From contig JAGTTD010000016.1 of NCBI GenBank assembly GCA_018398585.1, positions 29,001,212-29,065,211 on the forward strand: a stretch of DNA of 64,000 bases, read 5' to 3'. The notes under the pieces were generated by a model that saw nothing but the letters and a program-made list of their open reading frames with translations, was not told the DNA's origin and made no database searches. Within the stretch, counting starts at the first letter, position 1; each line of letters opens with the position of its first letter. Below, one piece after another: positions 34,545 to 46,060 of the stretch. Source of the stretch: Simmondsia chinensis (Eukaryota > Streptophyta > Magnoliopsida > Caryophyllales > Simmondsiaceae). A program made the translations under genes and the position numbers.

Positions 34545-35264
34545 ATGAGTGGAAGTGGAGGTAATAAGCGAGACAAAGATGAAAAAGAGGGAAGCAGCAG
34601 CAGCACGCTGGAGAAGATCGGCGTCGCGGCTGCTGCCGGAGCAGCTGTTGTTTGGGGCCTCTCTAAGTTCATGTCCTCCTCGGCCGACGACGATCGCAAA
34701 CAGGAACCTAACTTAGGCTCTAATCGATCCTATGCTACCACCGCATCTCCGTGGTCGGGGATATTCCAGCGGCCAACCTACAAGCTGAATTTCGACGGGT
34801 CCGAGAGCAACCAAAAGGACACAGCCGGAGCGGGATTCATTATCAGAAAGCAAAGCACCGGGGAGCCGGTAATTTCAGGTTACTATAACTTGAACCATCT
34901 CTACTTAGAGATGTGTGACATACTAGTAGCAACTGCAATGGGTTTAAAGCTGGGGCTGGAAATGGCAAAGAAGGAGGGAATACAATTGAGTTTCATACAA
35001 GGAAACAGAACTGATGTAATCAAATGGGTAAAGGGAGAAAAACCAGAAGCGAAATACGTGAAGCTGATGGAGGAGATTAAACAGCTGATGAAAGAGTGCG
35101 GGATTCATCCCTATCAGATCGAAGAAGTAGATGGAGAGAAGTACAACAAGGTAGCAAGCGAGCTGGCTGAGCTGGGCCGGATCTTGGCCAAGCCGGATCG
35201 GATTTTTAGGGGAAGCCTTGAGCTTCCTGAGAAGGTGAGCAAGCTCATTGATGAAGATATGTAG
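34545..35264 (+). CDS. RNase H-fold family protein, copy 3 (intact, 239 aa)
   Basis: ATG 34545 follows the GA leader. Unlike copies 2 and 5 the protein starts with about 20 hydrophilic Ser/Gly/Lys/Asp/Glu residues. The hydrophobic Ala/Gly/Val run is at residues 25-39, and a linker with an acidic DDDR patch spans residues 40-75. The RNase H-like domain covers residues 79 to about 212: YKLNFDGS (Asp84), AGAGFIIR, MGLKLGLEMA, DVIKWVKG and KVASELAELG. Asp84 is retained, while the other three catalytic positions are Thr130, Asn154 and Ser205, so cleavage is not expected. The C-terminus is LPEKVSKLIDEDM. Apart from the N-terminal part it is almost the same protein as copy 4. The hydrophobic run could be a single membrane helix or part of a targeting peptide. 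The biological role is unknown. Confidence 0.78.
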   Translation: MSGSGGNKRDKDEKEGSSSSTLEKIGVAAAAGAAVVWGLSKFMSSSADDDRKQEPNLGSNRSYATTASPWSGIFQRPTYKLNFDGSESNQKDTAGAGFIIRKQSTGEPVISGYYNLNHLYLEMCDILVATAMGLKLGLEMAKKEGIQLSFIQGNRTDVIKWVKGEKPEAKYVKLMEEIKQLMKECGIHPYQIEEVDGEKYNKVASELAELGRILAKPDRIFRGSLELPEKVSKLIDEDM

Positions 35265-36000
35265 GCATCTCTTATGTGTTAGTGTGTTCAGTAATATATA
35301 TGTATGAAAGAGTGTTGAATGCTTATGTTGTGGTATTATGATGCATGCAAGTGATGATGATGTATGATTATTGTAGTTTGTATTTTATATTGGTGTGTTA
35401 TTGTATGATATGTACGTTGGAGGTTGTGTTCTTAAATTTTGTTCAAGTAACACGATGTCTTGTATCCTACGTAGTATGTTCAAAAAGATGATAAAATCAT
35501 TTTATGTAACTGAGGGCAAAAATGCCATCACCTCAAAGTGTAAGCAGTGGAAGTTATCTTCTTGAGCTCCTCTCTCTCTCTCTCGACATAAGCATCGATA
35601 CACGAGAGTCGAGGAGTAAAAGTCGGAGTCGCTGACTAACAAGAGTGAGGATATATATACCAAGGCATCTAAAATATGGGTCCTTTTTGTTGTTTCGTTA
35701 CTCAGCAAATTGAAGCTACTCCAATCCATCATCCAAGAGTACACTCCGGTGTTGGATACCGTGTTAACCCTGCGAGTTAGAGTGCCAAAGATCCTATTTG
35801 TACCAGTGGCGGAGCATAAATGACTTAGGGTAGAGGTTTACTCCTCGGCACGGTTTCGTTTTGATTTCCTTCTCGGCCCTTTTCATTACTCTCACGTGTT
35901 TATTTAATTATACTAATCGTTTTATACACTTGCCTATTTTGTATTATTCAAGTTTATGATTGTTTTTATTCGTCGGGAGACAATATAAGCTTGGTCGTTT
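35265..36000 (+). other. 3' flank of gene copy 3
   Basis: It begins with a 3' UTR-like stretch containing 'gatgcatgcaagtgatgatga', also seen after copies 1, 2 and 5. A CT run lies near 35567-35583. The segment 35860-35930 ('ttttgatttccttctcggccc', 'cacgtgtttatttaatt') recurs inverted at about 42600-42670, marking the end of the mirrored region. No convincing gene is present. Confidence 0.5.
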
Positions 36001-36007
36001 AAAAAAA

Positions 36008-36192
36008 CCAACATTCTTAGTGCCCCAAGGGCTCCCATCTAAGCAGGGTCTGGGGGGTAAATGGATGCAGTCTTCACCCTTTAGGGTGCTACCCTAAATT
36101 CCCAGGAGGTCACCCATCCCAGTACTACTCTCGCTCAAGCATGCTTAACTTCGGAGTTCTAATGGGATCTGGTGCTTTTGTGTTAGTACCCT
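36008..36192 (-). mobile_element. 5S rRNA-headed SINE with internal deletion
   Basis: The tail and the 5S head are present on the - strand, but the middle segment is missing: 'gggtgctaccctaa' runs straight into 'attcccaggaggtcaccc'. Confidence 0.75.
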
Positions 36193-37604
36193 TTTTGAGG
36201 TCGAGGTTAGTCATGTCAAGATTAATTCAGTTTCAGGTTAGTAAGTGCCTTTCCTAAACTTCATTTATATATTTTAAGTTCCCGTGGTTAGCCTGAGTTC
36301 ATTTTTTATATTATGAGTTCTCTCTTTAATTATCGAAAGAAGAGTTTGCTGAATTTTTTTGCCTTAAAATGTTACCGAACATAGCGAATACGTCAACTGA
36401 GGGTATCAAGCAAATTTGCAATGATGGATTAGGGCTTTAATTGACCTAATTTCCTGCTATCTTTATCCCTAGCTTTGATGCTTTGGTCTCACTCCCCCCT
36501 CCCCCCTCGATCCTGGCTCTTCCTTTTTTGGTCAATGATTGTACAGTATTTGCGCCTGTTGCATGGCTCATATATAACCCTTTGGCTTTTCTGTTTTCTC
36601 GACCCGCGATGTCGCGTTTTTCCTCTTTTTAATCCTTGTATTCATACAGGAAGTCCTAGGCCTCGTTTTATTCAAATTGTCTGTTATGTATTACAACTAT
36701 GCCACTAATTATCGGGGGGGGGGGGGGGGGGGGGGGAATGGTTGGTGTTACTATTTTTTAAATTTTAGTTTTTGGCAAATTAAAAGACCGTGTTAGTGAA
36801 AACAACTTTTCTTCTTTTGATTTCTTATTTCAATTAACCAAATACTCAAGTGAAAATTTAAAGCGGAAATCAAAAGCGAAACGAGGGTCATTTCTACTAT
36901 ATTGTTTTTTAGGATTTTAAAAATAAAAAATGAATTCAGAAAATGTTGTTTTGTTTTAATTTTTTAAAAATAAAAAATAAATTAATAAAATGATATCAAA
37001 CACAACCTTAGTTTTTACTTTTTTTTTTTTTTTTCCTTTTCAATAATTTTGCCAAAATAAGACTTACTATAACCTTCTTTCTTTTAGGAAAAAACTATCA
37101 TTTAGATATCATAATATCTTGGTATTTATCACTTAGATATCGTAACTTGTTAATATATGTAATAAGCTATTATGAGGTTTAGAAATGTTATTATTTCGGG
37201 TACCTTGAAGTTCATAAACTTATCAATCGGGTATTCTCTGTCGCAATTCAGTCGGTTGTTGTCTTTGTTTGTTAGGACTGTATAAAAGTTAATTTTGTTA
37301 TTCTCTTATGTTTTCAATGTGATTTCTTTCATTTACGTTCAAGTCTTACGGGGTGAGCCCAATATTAGGAAGTTCTTGAACTCTCAAATTCCTTTTGGAT
37401 TGATCACAGTCCAAATAAAATACCCTTGTAAGCCTTTCACAACTCTTCTCGGATGGGTCGAAAGACAAAGAGCTAGCCAGAAGAGGAAAGGCTAGAGGGC
37501 ATATTCCGTTGTCGAAAGATCATCTTGATTGCGACAATAGTATCGTAATTTTTCCACGTCAGTATTTCTGGCAAAAATCATCTTGATTTTGATCAAATCT
37601 GATC
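36193..37604. other. Intergenic DNA with long G-run
   Basis: No gene can be supported. A run of about 22 G lies at 36714-36736. A T-run lies near 37020. The rest is AT-rich without visible repeat borders. Confidence 0.5.
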
Positions 37605-37622
37605 ATATTTTTGTATAAAGTA

Positions 37623-37857
37623 AAAGGAACATACCCAATGCCTCAAGGGCTTCCGCTTACACAAGGTCTGGGGGGTGGATGTACGCGGCCTTCCCCCTTT
37701 AGGGTGTTAACCTAAACAGAGACTGTTTCCTAATGCCCCAACCTAAGGGTGAGGACTTACCAGGAGGTCACCCAACCTGATACTACTTTCGCCCAAGCAC
37801 GCTTAACTTCGGAGTTTCAATGGGATCCGGTGACGGCGTGTTGGTGCCCTATTTGGT
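37623..37857 (-). mobile_element. 5S rRNA-headed SINE, full-length copy with 18-bp TSD
   Basis: Both flanks carry ATATTTTTGTATAAAGTA (37605-37622 and 37858-37875), a perfect 18-bp target duplication. The - strand element runs from the 5S head ('cgccgtcaccggatccc' type) through the middle to the 'gcgtacatcc' tail and a T-rich end. It is the clearest evidence that the family moves by LINE-type retroposition. Confidence 0.9.
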
Positions 37858-38216
37858 ATATTTTTGTATAAAGTATTTAAGTGATAAACTTTTTAACATC
37901 AAGATACCTTATTTGATGCGGCCCTATTAGGAAAAATTATATCCTCCTTAATGTTGTAAAAAAAAAAGCATTAAAAGCAGAAAATGCAATTATATTATGG
38001 CATCAAATACGACCTAATTTTCATACAGAGCAAAACCCACACCTTTTTTTACAACAAAGAGCTAGCCATTCGTAAAACGAAACTTAACCTTATTTTACAT
38101 ACTTAACGGTTCACACTAGTAGGAAATATGAATTCATGAAATTCATATTCTCGATGCTAGACTTAAACTTACATATCTGCTGATACAGATATATTACAAT
38201 GGAGTTACCGGGTTCA

Positions 38217-38444
38217 TTACTTGTTACTCTTTTGACCGACATGCAGACCGGTAAAATAACCCTTCGGGTTGCTCTCGAACACGCCCCTAGAAATATAAGA
38301 TCCTCCTCCGCTTCCCGGAGCTTTCATGTTCCCTCCACCACCACCACCGCCGCTGCCAAGGCCCTTGGAGCCGCCACCTTTGGCTCCGCCACCACTGCAA
38401 CCCTTACCGCCACAACTGCCGCCGCCGCTCTTGCTGCCACCCAT
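38217..38444 (-). CDS. Small glycine-rich protein (75 aa)
   Basis: This is an intronless frame on the - strand. Residues 1-39 are Gly/Ser/Lys-rich with two Cys (C11, C16). Residues 40-75 form a distinct tail with KAPGSGGGSYISR and FESNPKGYF. Small plant proteins with a Gly-rich front and a KAPG...YISR..FESNP.YF tail are common, which supports a real gene; their role is poorly known and no signal peptide is visible. A canonical TATA (CTATAAATAA) lies at 38516-38527 on the - strand, about 75 bases before the ATG, and the start context AAATGG is good. The overlapping frame on the + strand (38199-38462) is low-complexity shadow. Confidence 0.7.
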   Translation of the reverse strand: MGGSKSGGGSCGGKGCSGGGAKGGGSKGLGSGGGGGGGNMKAPGSGGGSYISRGVFESNPKGYFTGLHVGQKSNK

Positions 38445-38515
38445 TTGCTTGTGGGAAAGTGAATATTTATGTTGTTATGGTTTGTTAGGATGAGAAAATA
38501 ATGCACGCTTACTTA

Positions 38516-38527
38516 GGTTATTTATAG
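38516..38527 (-). promoter_or_regulatory. TATA box of glycine-rich gene
   Basis: CTATAAATAACC on the - strand, with spacing to the ATG suited to a 5' UTR of roughly 45 bases. Confidence 0.6.
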
Positions 38528-38544
38528 GGGGATCATGGGCGTTA

Positions 38545-39025
38545 GGGGCACCAGTGGGTTTACAGTAGACTTTTTATTGAAAATTACCTAAATTTTAGAT
38601 ATAATTGAAAATTTTATCTAATTTTTTTAAATTTTTAATTTCATATTTAAATTTTTTAAATATTTTTAATTTCACACCTCACCTTAATATTGTAAAATTT
38701 TTTTTTTTTTTTTGTTGACGTGACTTTTTAGAAAAAAGGAATAATTTCAAAAAATTAAAATTTATGTTTAAAAAATATATTTTAATATTTAAAAAGTTTC
38801 TAATATTTAGAAAAATAATTTAAATTTTAAATAAATATTTTTTTAAATGTCACTTTCACAAAAAAAAAAAAGGATGTTAATGGCGATACATTGACGCGTG
38901 ACATTGAAAATTTTGAAAAGTTTAAGTGTGTCATTGAAAAATTAGAAAATTTAGGTGGTTTTAAAAACTGCACCTAAAATTCACGTGATTTTTAGTAAAA
39001 AAAACCCTTTACAATAATACTATGA
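38545..39025. other. AT-rich intergenic DNA
   Basis: No gene is seen. Imperfect inverted 'aaattttttaaatattttta' type tracts occur. 'cctaaattttagat' near 38590 and 'aaatttaggtggtttt' near 38945 suggest a decayed foldback element. Confidence 0.4.
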
Positions 39026-39395
39026 TTGTATTTATTTTGTATCTGATACCACGTCACTAAATTAACTATCGAAGATGATATTCGAGTCCAATTGATTGGA
39101 AGGTTAAGATTCATATTACAATTAATCTAATTTATGTATAGGGTATAAAGTGGGCATGTTTACTATCTAAGCTTCAAATCTAATAGGCATTATATTGTAG
39201 GGAATATCAAGCCAAGCGTGTAAATAGTGCTTGAATTCAGCTTATTTTAACGAACCCCCAACTCAAATATACCTCCAATGTGATAAATAAATAATGACAA
39301 AATTCATCGTAAACACATTGACGTGAAGGGGCACATTAAAGTATAAGAGCCCATTATAGATCTTCACCCAATAGTTTAAGCTTTTATAACATGTT
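39026..39395 (+). repeat. TRIM-like remnant
   Basis: It is paralogous to 4491-4760 and 62.55-62.86 kb ('tgataccacgtcactaaattaactatc', 'gggtataaagtgggcatgt', 'agtttaagcttttataacatg'). The primer site is degraded, and the SINE at 39397 lies just beyond it. Confidence 0.5.
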
Positions 39396-39396
39396 A

Positions 39397-39648
39397 CCAA
39401 AGAGGGCACCAGCACGCCGTCACCAGATTCTATTAGAACTCCGAAGTTAAGCGTGCTTGGGCGAGAGTAGTATTAAGATGGGTGACCTCCTGGGAAGTCC
39501 TCACCCTCAGGTTGGGGGCACTCGAAAACAGCGAGCCTCTCTTCAGGTTAACTCCCTGGAGGGAAAAGGCTACATACATCCACCCCACCAGACCCTATGT
39601 AGGCGGGAGCCCTTAAGACATTGGGTATATTCCTTTTTCCTTTTTAGG
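39397..39648 (+). mobile_element. 5S rRNA-headed SINE, full-length copy
   Basis: It is the only full-length copy on the + strand, so the 5S similarity can be read directly: 'ggcaccagcacgccgtcacc', 'gaactccgaagttaagcgtg' and 'gggtgacctcctgggaagtcc', then the middle ('cagcgagcctctcttcagg') and tail ('ggctacatacatcc', 'gtaggcgggagccctt'). It ends in a T-rich run. No target duplication is obvious. Confidence 0.85.
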
Positions 39649-40600
39649 CCACAAGTTCGAACCCTAACAACTCTCATTATCAATATTAATATAATTTTAA
39701 CATAAAATATAAGTAGAATCTATACATTATTTACCCTTCGCAAAGAAAATGTTAGAGTATAAAATTATTCTTAAATATTTATTTAATAGTTTAAACTTTT
39801 AAAATAGTTAATTTATCGAGAATAATATTTATTTTACTAGTTTACGCATGTATGGACAAAAAAGAGATGTGACTTAAAGCAATCGCACTAGATTCCTTCA
39901 TGTTACACTTTGGGGGCAGACACGAAACATCCTTAGTAACTTTGTTAGTCTTATCTTTGCGTGGGTCCATTTCTTTTATTATTGCTATTTAATTATATTA
40001 AAATTAGGTTCTTTTTACTAAAAATCAACATCATTGAACCAGTCCATTTTATATTTTATTTTTAAAGCTGATTATTAATTCTCACTTACCTTTATAAATT
40101 TTACATCTTCTAGAAAATTACCTTTAGATAATAAAGTTAGTATTTTATTCAAAAATTTTACGTACACATGTCGTTCATGTGCATAACGAGTGTTTTCTAA
40201 TGAAATTTCAATGGCATTGACGAAGGTAGTTGACTGAAAAAATTTATATTATAATTAGTGTGCGTTAGAAAAATATAAAAATTATGATAGTTAAGTGAAA
40301 TATGATCATTTTTAAAGGTAATGGGCAAAGAATCAATTTTTTTCAAAAGTTTAAGGTGATGATTGAAAGTCCAATATTAGTTTTATACTCTAATATGTCC
40401 CTTTACGCAAATGTCTTGGACTTAAAGCGTGTATAGTACATAGGCTCACCTCCTACCTTATGTTTAAATTATGTTAATATTGAAAGTGGGGGTTGTTGGA
40501 ATTCGAATTCATGACCTCTTGATAAATAAGGCTCTAATATTATGTTAAGCAACCAACTTTTCTATAAACTTAAACTGATGAGTGAAGGTTCAATATTAAT
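39649..40600. other. Intergenic, partly duplicated
   Basis: No gene is seen. 39.90-40.03 kb ('catccttagtaactttgttag', 'gcgtgggtccatttcttttatt') recurs almost unchanged at 63.82-63.92 kb, and its first part also at about 6.96-7.02 kb. Confidence 0.5.
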
Positions 40601-41600
40601 TTTATATTCTGAGAGTAATTTTGTTTAGCGACTAAGTATTTTTTTCCTTTACAAAAGCTATGCTTGAGTAAAGACGCTCAATGTTTGAGCAAGTATGCTT
40701 GTATGGGCAAAAGTATGAGTACGTAAAATCAAAGATAATATTAGATATTTACTAAAGTTATTCTATGCGATATATAAAAGATGTTTATATTTTAAAAATT
40801 GTTGTAAATTTGAATGTTTTTGTCGTTGCTTTTTAAATTATTGCAAATCTAACTGATTCGGATTGTTTAACCCATTTAACCTACAGACCCCACCAGGTTA
40901 GTCCCATTAGACGAGACTAAACCAGTCTGATATATTAAAGTTGCTTACTTATGGATTTTATGACTTATTTTTGAGTTTTTTTAATTTTATTTTCACAAAA
41001 ATTTAAAAAACGCTCTAAAATTATTAAAAATTAACTTCAGAAGCTTTAGGGAGGGAAAACTTCTTCATAATATATATTAATTTTTAATATTCAAAATTGT
41101 AATAGTTAAGTAGAAATAATCTAATTACTTTCATTATACATATTAAATATTTGATTACATAAAAAAAAATATATATATTATATTTAGTAAAGTAATTATT
41201 TTTCGCACTATAAAGAAGCAATTGGATGACAAGCACACAACATGGAACCTTTGGTTATGTTGTTTTCCGAAAGTTGTAAAATTGTGTGAAAGCGAATATT
41301 ATTCAGTGAGCTTTTATTAAAATGTGTGTACTAATAAATATCGTATCAGAATAAAAGTAAATCAAAAATATTTTATTTTAAAAATATGTCAACATCGTCT
41401 TCTTGTCGTTCTTCTCACCTTACACACGAACTGCAATACTGTGACATTTCTAATAAAAAGAATTAAATTATAGACTTATTTTATACTCCTAAAAACAGTG
41501 ATTTGAACTATTATATTAAATAATATAATTTTAAAAAAAACTATTTTAGAAAATTTATACATTAAAAAACTAACACTAATATATAATCTACTCCTCTAAT
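40601..41600. other. Duplicated non-coding block X, copy 3
   Basis: 'ttttgtttagcgactaagta', 'aagctatgcttgagtaaaga' and 'acgtaaaatcaaagataata' match 26.86-27.0 kb. No gene is visible. Confidence 0.5.
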
Positions 41601-41604
41601 TATC

Positions 41605-41968
41605 AGGGTAAATTATATATTAGTACCCTAAAATTTAGTGTAACGATTCTTTAGTCCTGAAACTTGGCGAAGTAATTTATTAGTCCACAAATTTTAGTGT
41701 GATTATTTTTTTAATCTAATTGTAGGTAAAATAAGGTGTCAAAAAGATAATCATTTATATCCTTATTCAAAATGCCATCATTTTCTTAAATTTAGTATTT
41801 TTCTTGAATTTTTTATTAACTTTACACGTCAACTTTTAATCAAAATGCTAATATAATAAGTTTAAAATTAGACTAAAAAATAACTATATTAAAACTTGTA
41901 GACTAATAAATCATTTTATAAAATTTAGAAACTAAAAAATTATTAATAATACTAATATGTAACTTACC
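41605..41968. mobile_element. MITE with GGTAAATTATATATTAGT ends
   Basis: The left end 'ggtaaattatatattagta' pairs with 'tactaatatgtaacttacc' at the right. Inner parts 'taatttattagtccacaa' and 'ttgtagactaataaatca' are also inverted. It has no coding capacity. It interrupts a segment otherwise like 30.18-30.25 kb. Confidence 0.65.
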
Positions 41969-42840
41969 ACACGTTCGGTACATACGAAATTGGGAAAGAA
42001 ACAACAGTAAGCAAAAGAGATTCTATTCAGATTTTTGGGTTCATTATTGTAGTTAAAAGTGTTCATTATTCTTTAACTATACTGTTTAACTAATTGGTTC
42101 GATAAATATTTAAAAAATTTAATGCAACGAGTCTAAAAGTTGCATCATAGCCTCAAAAGTATAGAGTGCCTCTAACCTGTTGATCGTATCCAATGATGTT
42201 GGATTGAGAGGGTCGGCCAAAAACTCATTAATTTTATAAATATCTGAGTAGTAATCTAAAGAGGAGTTATATAATTTTGTTGAACCCTTTCAAATTAAAA
42301 TTACAAAGATCAACTTAAAACATGAAAAACTCATCAAATAAATTCAATAATCAAAAGATTTCTAAAACTATAAACTAATGACCTATTTATAGACACTTAT
42401 TTGACCGTATTCTTAACTCAAATTAAATTATAAAAAATTATACTATTCTAATTCTAACTCAAGATAATATAACACAAAAATCCGATATTTAATTATATAA
42501 TTCGGTAAAAATAAATCATAATAAATAAAATATTAATTAAACAAAAGATCTAAACCTAATTAAGCACAAATACCTTAAAACCCTAATCATAATAAGTCGC
42601 ACTACTTTTCCAGCTCGGATACGAATTGAATAAACACGTGAGTAATGAGAAGGGCGGAGAAGGAAATCAAAATGAAGAATTACTGAACCGATGGTAATTG
42701 AACTGTTTGGGCTTCATGATCAATATTCATTGCAACATTGAATTTTGCCATCCATCCTTTTATTACTGTGCAACTATTTGAATTATTTGAGTTTTACTAT
42801 GCAATTTTGGCATGACATCAAATTGGACGAGAATTTTTGA
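41969..42840. other. Intergenic, end of mirrored region
   Basis: 41.97-42.07 kb resembles 30.2-30.3 kb. 42.60-42.67 kb is the inverted counterpart of 35.86-35.93 kb. Between them is AT-rich DNA with no recognisable gene. Confidence 0.45.
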
Positions 42841-43119
42841 ATCATCAAAATAAATTGAACGGATCACTTTGACTAGAACTGGCTTCTTCATCTTCGTCTT
42901 CAGAGGAAGAATCTTGAATTTGTTGGAGGAGTTGAGCTAGAACTTTTTTTGAAATTTTTGTTGTGGATTTGGACTTTGAAGAAGAATTTTAGGGTGAGGC
43001 CTTTTTAGGATGAGATTTTGAAGGGGTTTTAAGTATGCCTTGAGAATCATGGCCGAAATTTTGAATGGGTTTAATTTTGCTTTTGAAAAATTTAGATAAT
43101 GATACTGAAGTCTTTGAGT

Positions 43120-45027
43120 TTAGGGAAATAAAAGCATATTGATATTTCTCATTTCTTCATCGAGAATAGCCTGTTCTTCTTTTCTGAGTTCTTCATATCG
43201 TTGAAGTAAATCAGTTTTGTTTGTGATTTTGAGAAATGGAACATCAAAATTTTTAATGAAAAAAAAATTTTCAATAAAATATTCAGAGACAAGAAAAGAT
43301 TTGATAATCCTGCAATTTGTTGAAAAAGCTTGAGGATGAAGATTAAAAGCTATTTGTTTGGCTCTCCATTGGTCGAGTTGTAAGGAAAGGGTATTGTTAC
43401 CGCATGGATATGGTTCATCAAAAGGACATAGTGTATGTCTAACAAATGAACCATTGATAAGAATTCTGTGTTGGCTGGGAATGATGTAGATGCCAGAAAA
43501 CTCAGGGGGTTTTGATTGAATAAGGGTGTCCGTGAGAATGACTTTGTCATCGAAATGGTTTTGTATTACATAGCATAGTTTTCTACCGAATTGAGAAGCT
43601 TGAACGGGATTGGTAATGATTAATTGAAGTAAAAATCCGCAGTCAAGCAAGTATTGAGGTGTAAGTTGAATTTGTTTGTTTTCATGTACTATGATCATGG
43701 GTTGATAGATTTCCAAGTCTAGACAGACACGAACAATTGAGCAAGAAAGGTGACAGGGGCAATCTGTTCTATTGAATGGTAAATTTTGACAAGCTGGGGT
43801 TAATTTACATTCTGCAAAATAACCATACTAGGTTACCCATTGAAAGGTAAGTCCTAGAATCATAATATTATAAATAGAAAGATCTTGAAGGAAACTTTGA
43901 ACTTTTATAAGTGCATTGAGATTACTGTATTGAGTAACTCGTGCAATGTTTGAGGCAACATCATGGGGAAGGTGGCAAAGGAATTTTTCTGGAAAGAAGA
44001 AAATCCTAGGTTTGAGAAATTCATAGGTTGAGGACATAGTACAGCAATTTGGAGATTTGGATTGATAATCGATTTGATTTTGGAGAACGGAGATTTGTCT
44101 TTTGAGAGCTTTTTTTTCCTGGGCTTTTCGTTTGAGTTGGTTTTGAAGGGTTTGAGATCCAGAATCTTTAGTGTTTTAAAGAGGTAAAGGCTTTAAGTTA
44201 CCTTGGAATTTTGGAGGTTTAGAAATTTTTTGAGAAGAGGTTGAAGGGGTCGAGCTTGATTTGAGTAATAATGAATGAGTAGGGGAACTGGTAAGTAAAG
44301 TTTTATGAAAGGATTAGAGGTTGTGTTGGTTTTAAAATGGATTTTGGAATCCTTTTTTTGGGTTTAAAACATAATTCTTTGACCATTTAATTTTGAATTT
44401 GCGGACCAAAGAGATTGGATAATGCTTTTCAAGGATTTGAGAAGTATCAAATGACCAGCATAGAATCCAAGGTATTTGAAATCTTGAATGAAACTTTAAA
44501 ATTGTTTGAATAGGATCATCCTTTGAGCTTTTTGAATAAGTGTCGAATAAATTTTTGATTTGAGTTGGGAAAATGTTAATGGTACTACCAAAGAGATGCC
44601 ACCATTCATAAAACCATGTTGGAAATTTTGAAAGATTGCTTTTAATTTTGAAAAGCCACGTGTGATTCGAAGGCCTGAGGAGGAAGACTCTAAACCAAGC
44701 CATTTTGTAATCTTGAAAGTTGAATCCTTCAGGGGAAAATTGACTTGAGAAATGAGAAAATTGCTTTGAAACCCATGGATAGGAAAACTCATTTGGTTTT
44801 AAAATATCATGGATTTTACAGATGGAACATTGAGCTTGTCCTTCTTCTTGAATGTGTTGAATTTGAACATATATTGTATAGAGTAATATAAATTCATAAT
44901 ATTTTTGAGTTTTTTGAAGATCATCAGGGAGCCATTGAAAATTTATTAGAAATGTTGCTTTGATTGAATATTCAATTTGAGATTTGCAAGGTGGTTTGTA
45001 ATAGTTTGTTAAATAAAGATGCTCCAC
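43120..45027 (-). pseudogene. Long broken frame: W-rich domain, coiled coil, movement-like part
   Basis: One reading frame spans the whole stretch but is cut by at least four in-frame stops (44332, about 44314, 44176 and 43828). The first third (45027-44332) is Trp/Phe-rich, with FPTWFYEWWHLFG and IPWILCWSF. A Ser/Pro-rich linker and a short Lys/Gln/Leu segment with coiled-coil character follow near 44080-44150. The last part (44037-43120) has FLKPRIFFFPEK, SNIARVTQYSNL and a Cys/Pro patch, then a predicted beta-rich region. I think the last part may be related to plant virus cell-to-cell movement proteins, from general appearance only. No catalytic motif is visible. Confidence 0.4.
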
Positions 45028-45068
45028 TTGTAAAGTATTGTTCTAAGTAGTCATTTTGTTTTGAAGAA

Positions 45069-45554
45069 TCATTTGAATGATCTTTTGAAACATCTATGGA
45101 AATTTGAACTACTTGCTTTCCTTTGTTGCTCTTCATGACCTGCAAAAAGGAGATCAGAATATCTGTTTGAAAATAATTCCTGAAAGAAGGGTTTTTGTAA
45201 AAGGTAAATTTGAAAAGATGTTAAAACTGTTTTTGATTTTGGAATTACATTTGGCTTTGCAAAATAGAGTTTTGAAATAGGGATTTCGTAATGAAAAGGT
45301 TTTTGAAGTCTTGAGAAATTTGCCTTATACCAAAACATAATGATTTGTTTTGAATAAAAGACAAATTGTTTCAATCTATCAAGATTATTATCTGGATTCC
45401 TGTGAAGTTCTTCAGAACTTGAATCAGATTCTTTAAATTTTTGATTTTTTTGAGAATTTGTTTTGATTGAAGACATAATGCCCTGTGTTAGATGAGAAAC
45501 AAAGTTTTGAAGTTCGTCATTATCAGTCGTTATGAGAATTACTTCTGAGTTCAT
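45069..45554 (-). pseudogene. Second frame of the pararetrovirus-like block (161 aa)
   Basis: It has Ser-rich and basic residues in the middle (SDSSSEEL) and a C-terminal part rich in aromatic residues (FVFYSKQIIMFWY). It is in a different frame from its neighbours, so frameshifts separate them. The function is not recognised. Confidence 0.35.
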
Positions 45555-45808
45555 ACTAGAAGCATTAATTATTGAAAAAAATGGGTTTGTCTGTGATTAT
45601 GGAGTTGGAAAGCTTTGTTGAATAGGGTAACTTTGGGGTATTGGTTGTGGAATTGTATAATTTGTATATATTGGTTGAGGCATCGATTGCACTATTGGAG
45701 ATTGTTGCTTATCTTTGCTATTTATTATGTTGTTATGTATTGAATTTAATTGTTCCGAAATTGTTTTAAGATTTAAAGCTTGAAAATTATTTTGTTCATA
45801 AATTTTAA

Positions 45809-46060
45809 TTATTTGAAAGTAACTTCATGATCAATATTTATTGCTTGTTCATGTGTTTTACATAAAAAAGTCATTTTGAAATCAAAAGTACCAATTTGAT
45901 AAATTGATTCTAAATCCTCATGTGGAATGCTCCAGTTAATAAAATCTTTTGGGTTTGTAATTTCTTTTGAAACGTCTTTTGAATTAACAATATGTAAACT
46001 AGTACTGGGTTGTTTTGTAAATATTTTCCTAAAGAGTCCAGCCATCCTGAGACCTAACAT
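45809..46060 (-). pseudogene. First frame of the pararetrovirus-like block (83 aa)
   Basis: This short frame lies about 285 bases after the primer site and contains MAGLFRKIF and an NWSIPHEDLESIYQIG stretch. It reads on, with frame changes, into a Gln/Pro-rich segment (about 45800-45590). I do not recognise a defined domain. Its position fits the N-terminal part of the first viral ORF. Confidence 0.35.

Noticed and set aside
35502..35744. 80-codon frame (-) after gene copy 3
   Set aside because: It lies in the 3' flank, covers a CT microsatellite, has no recognisable domain, and has no counterpart in other units.
36475..36708. 77-codon frame near the G-run
   Set aside because: It has no domain, no promoter, and hydrophobic composition typical of AT/CT-rich random sequence.
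38199..38506. Ala/Thr/Ser-rich frames overlapping the glycine-rich gene
   Set aside because: They are low-complexity shadows of the GGN codons of the real frame on the - strand.
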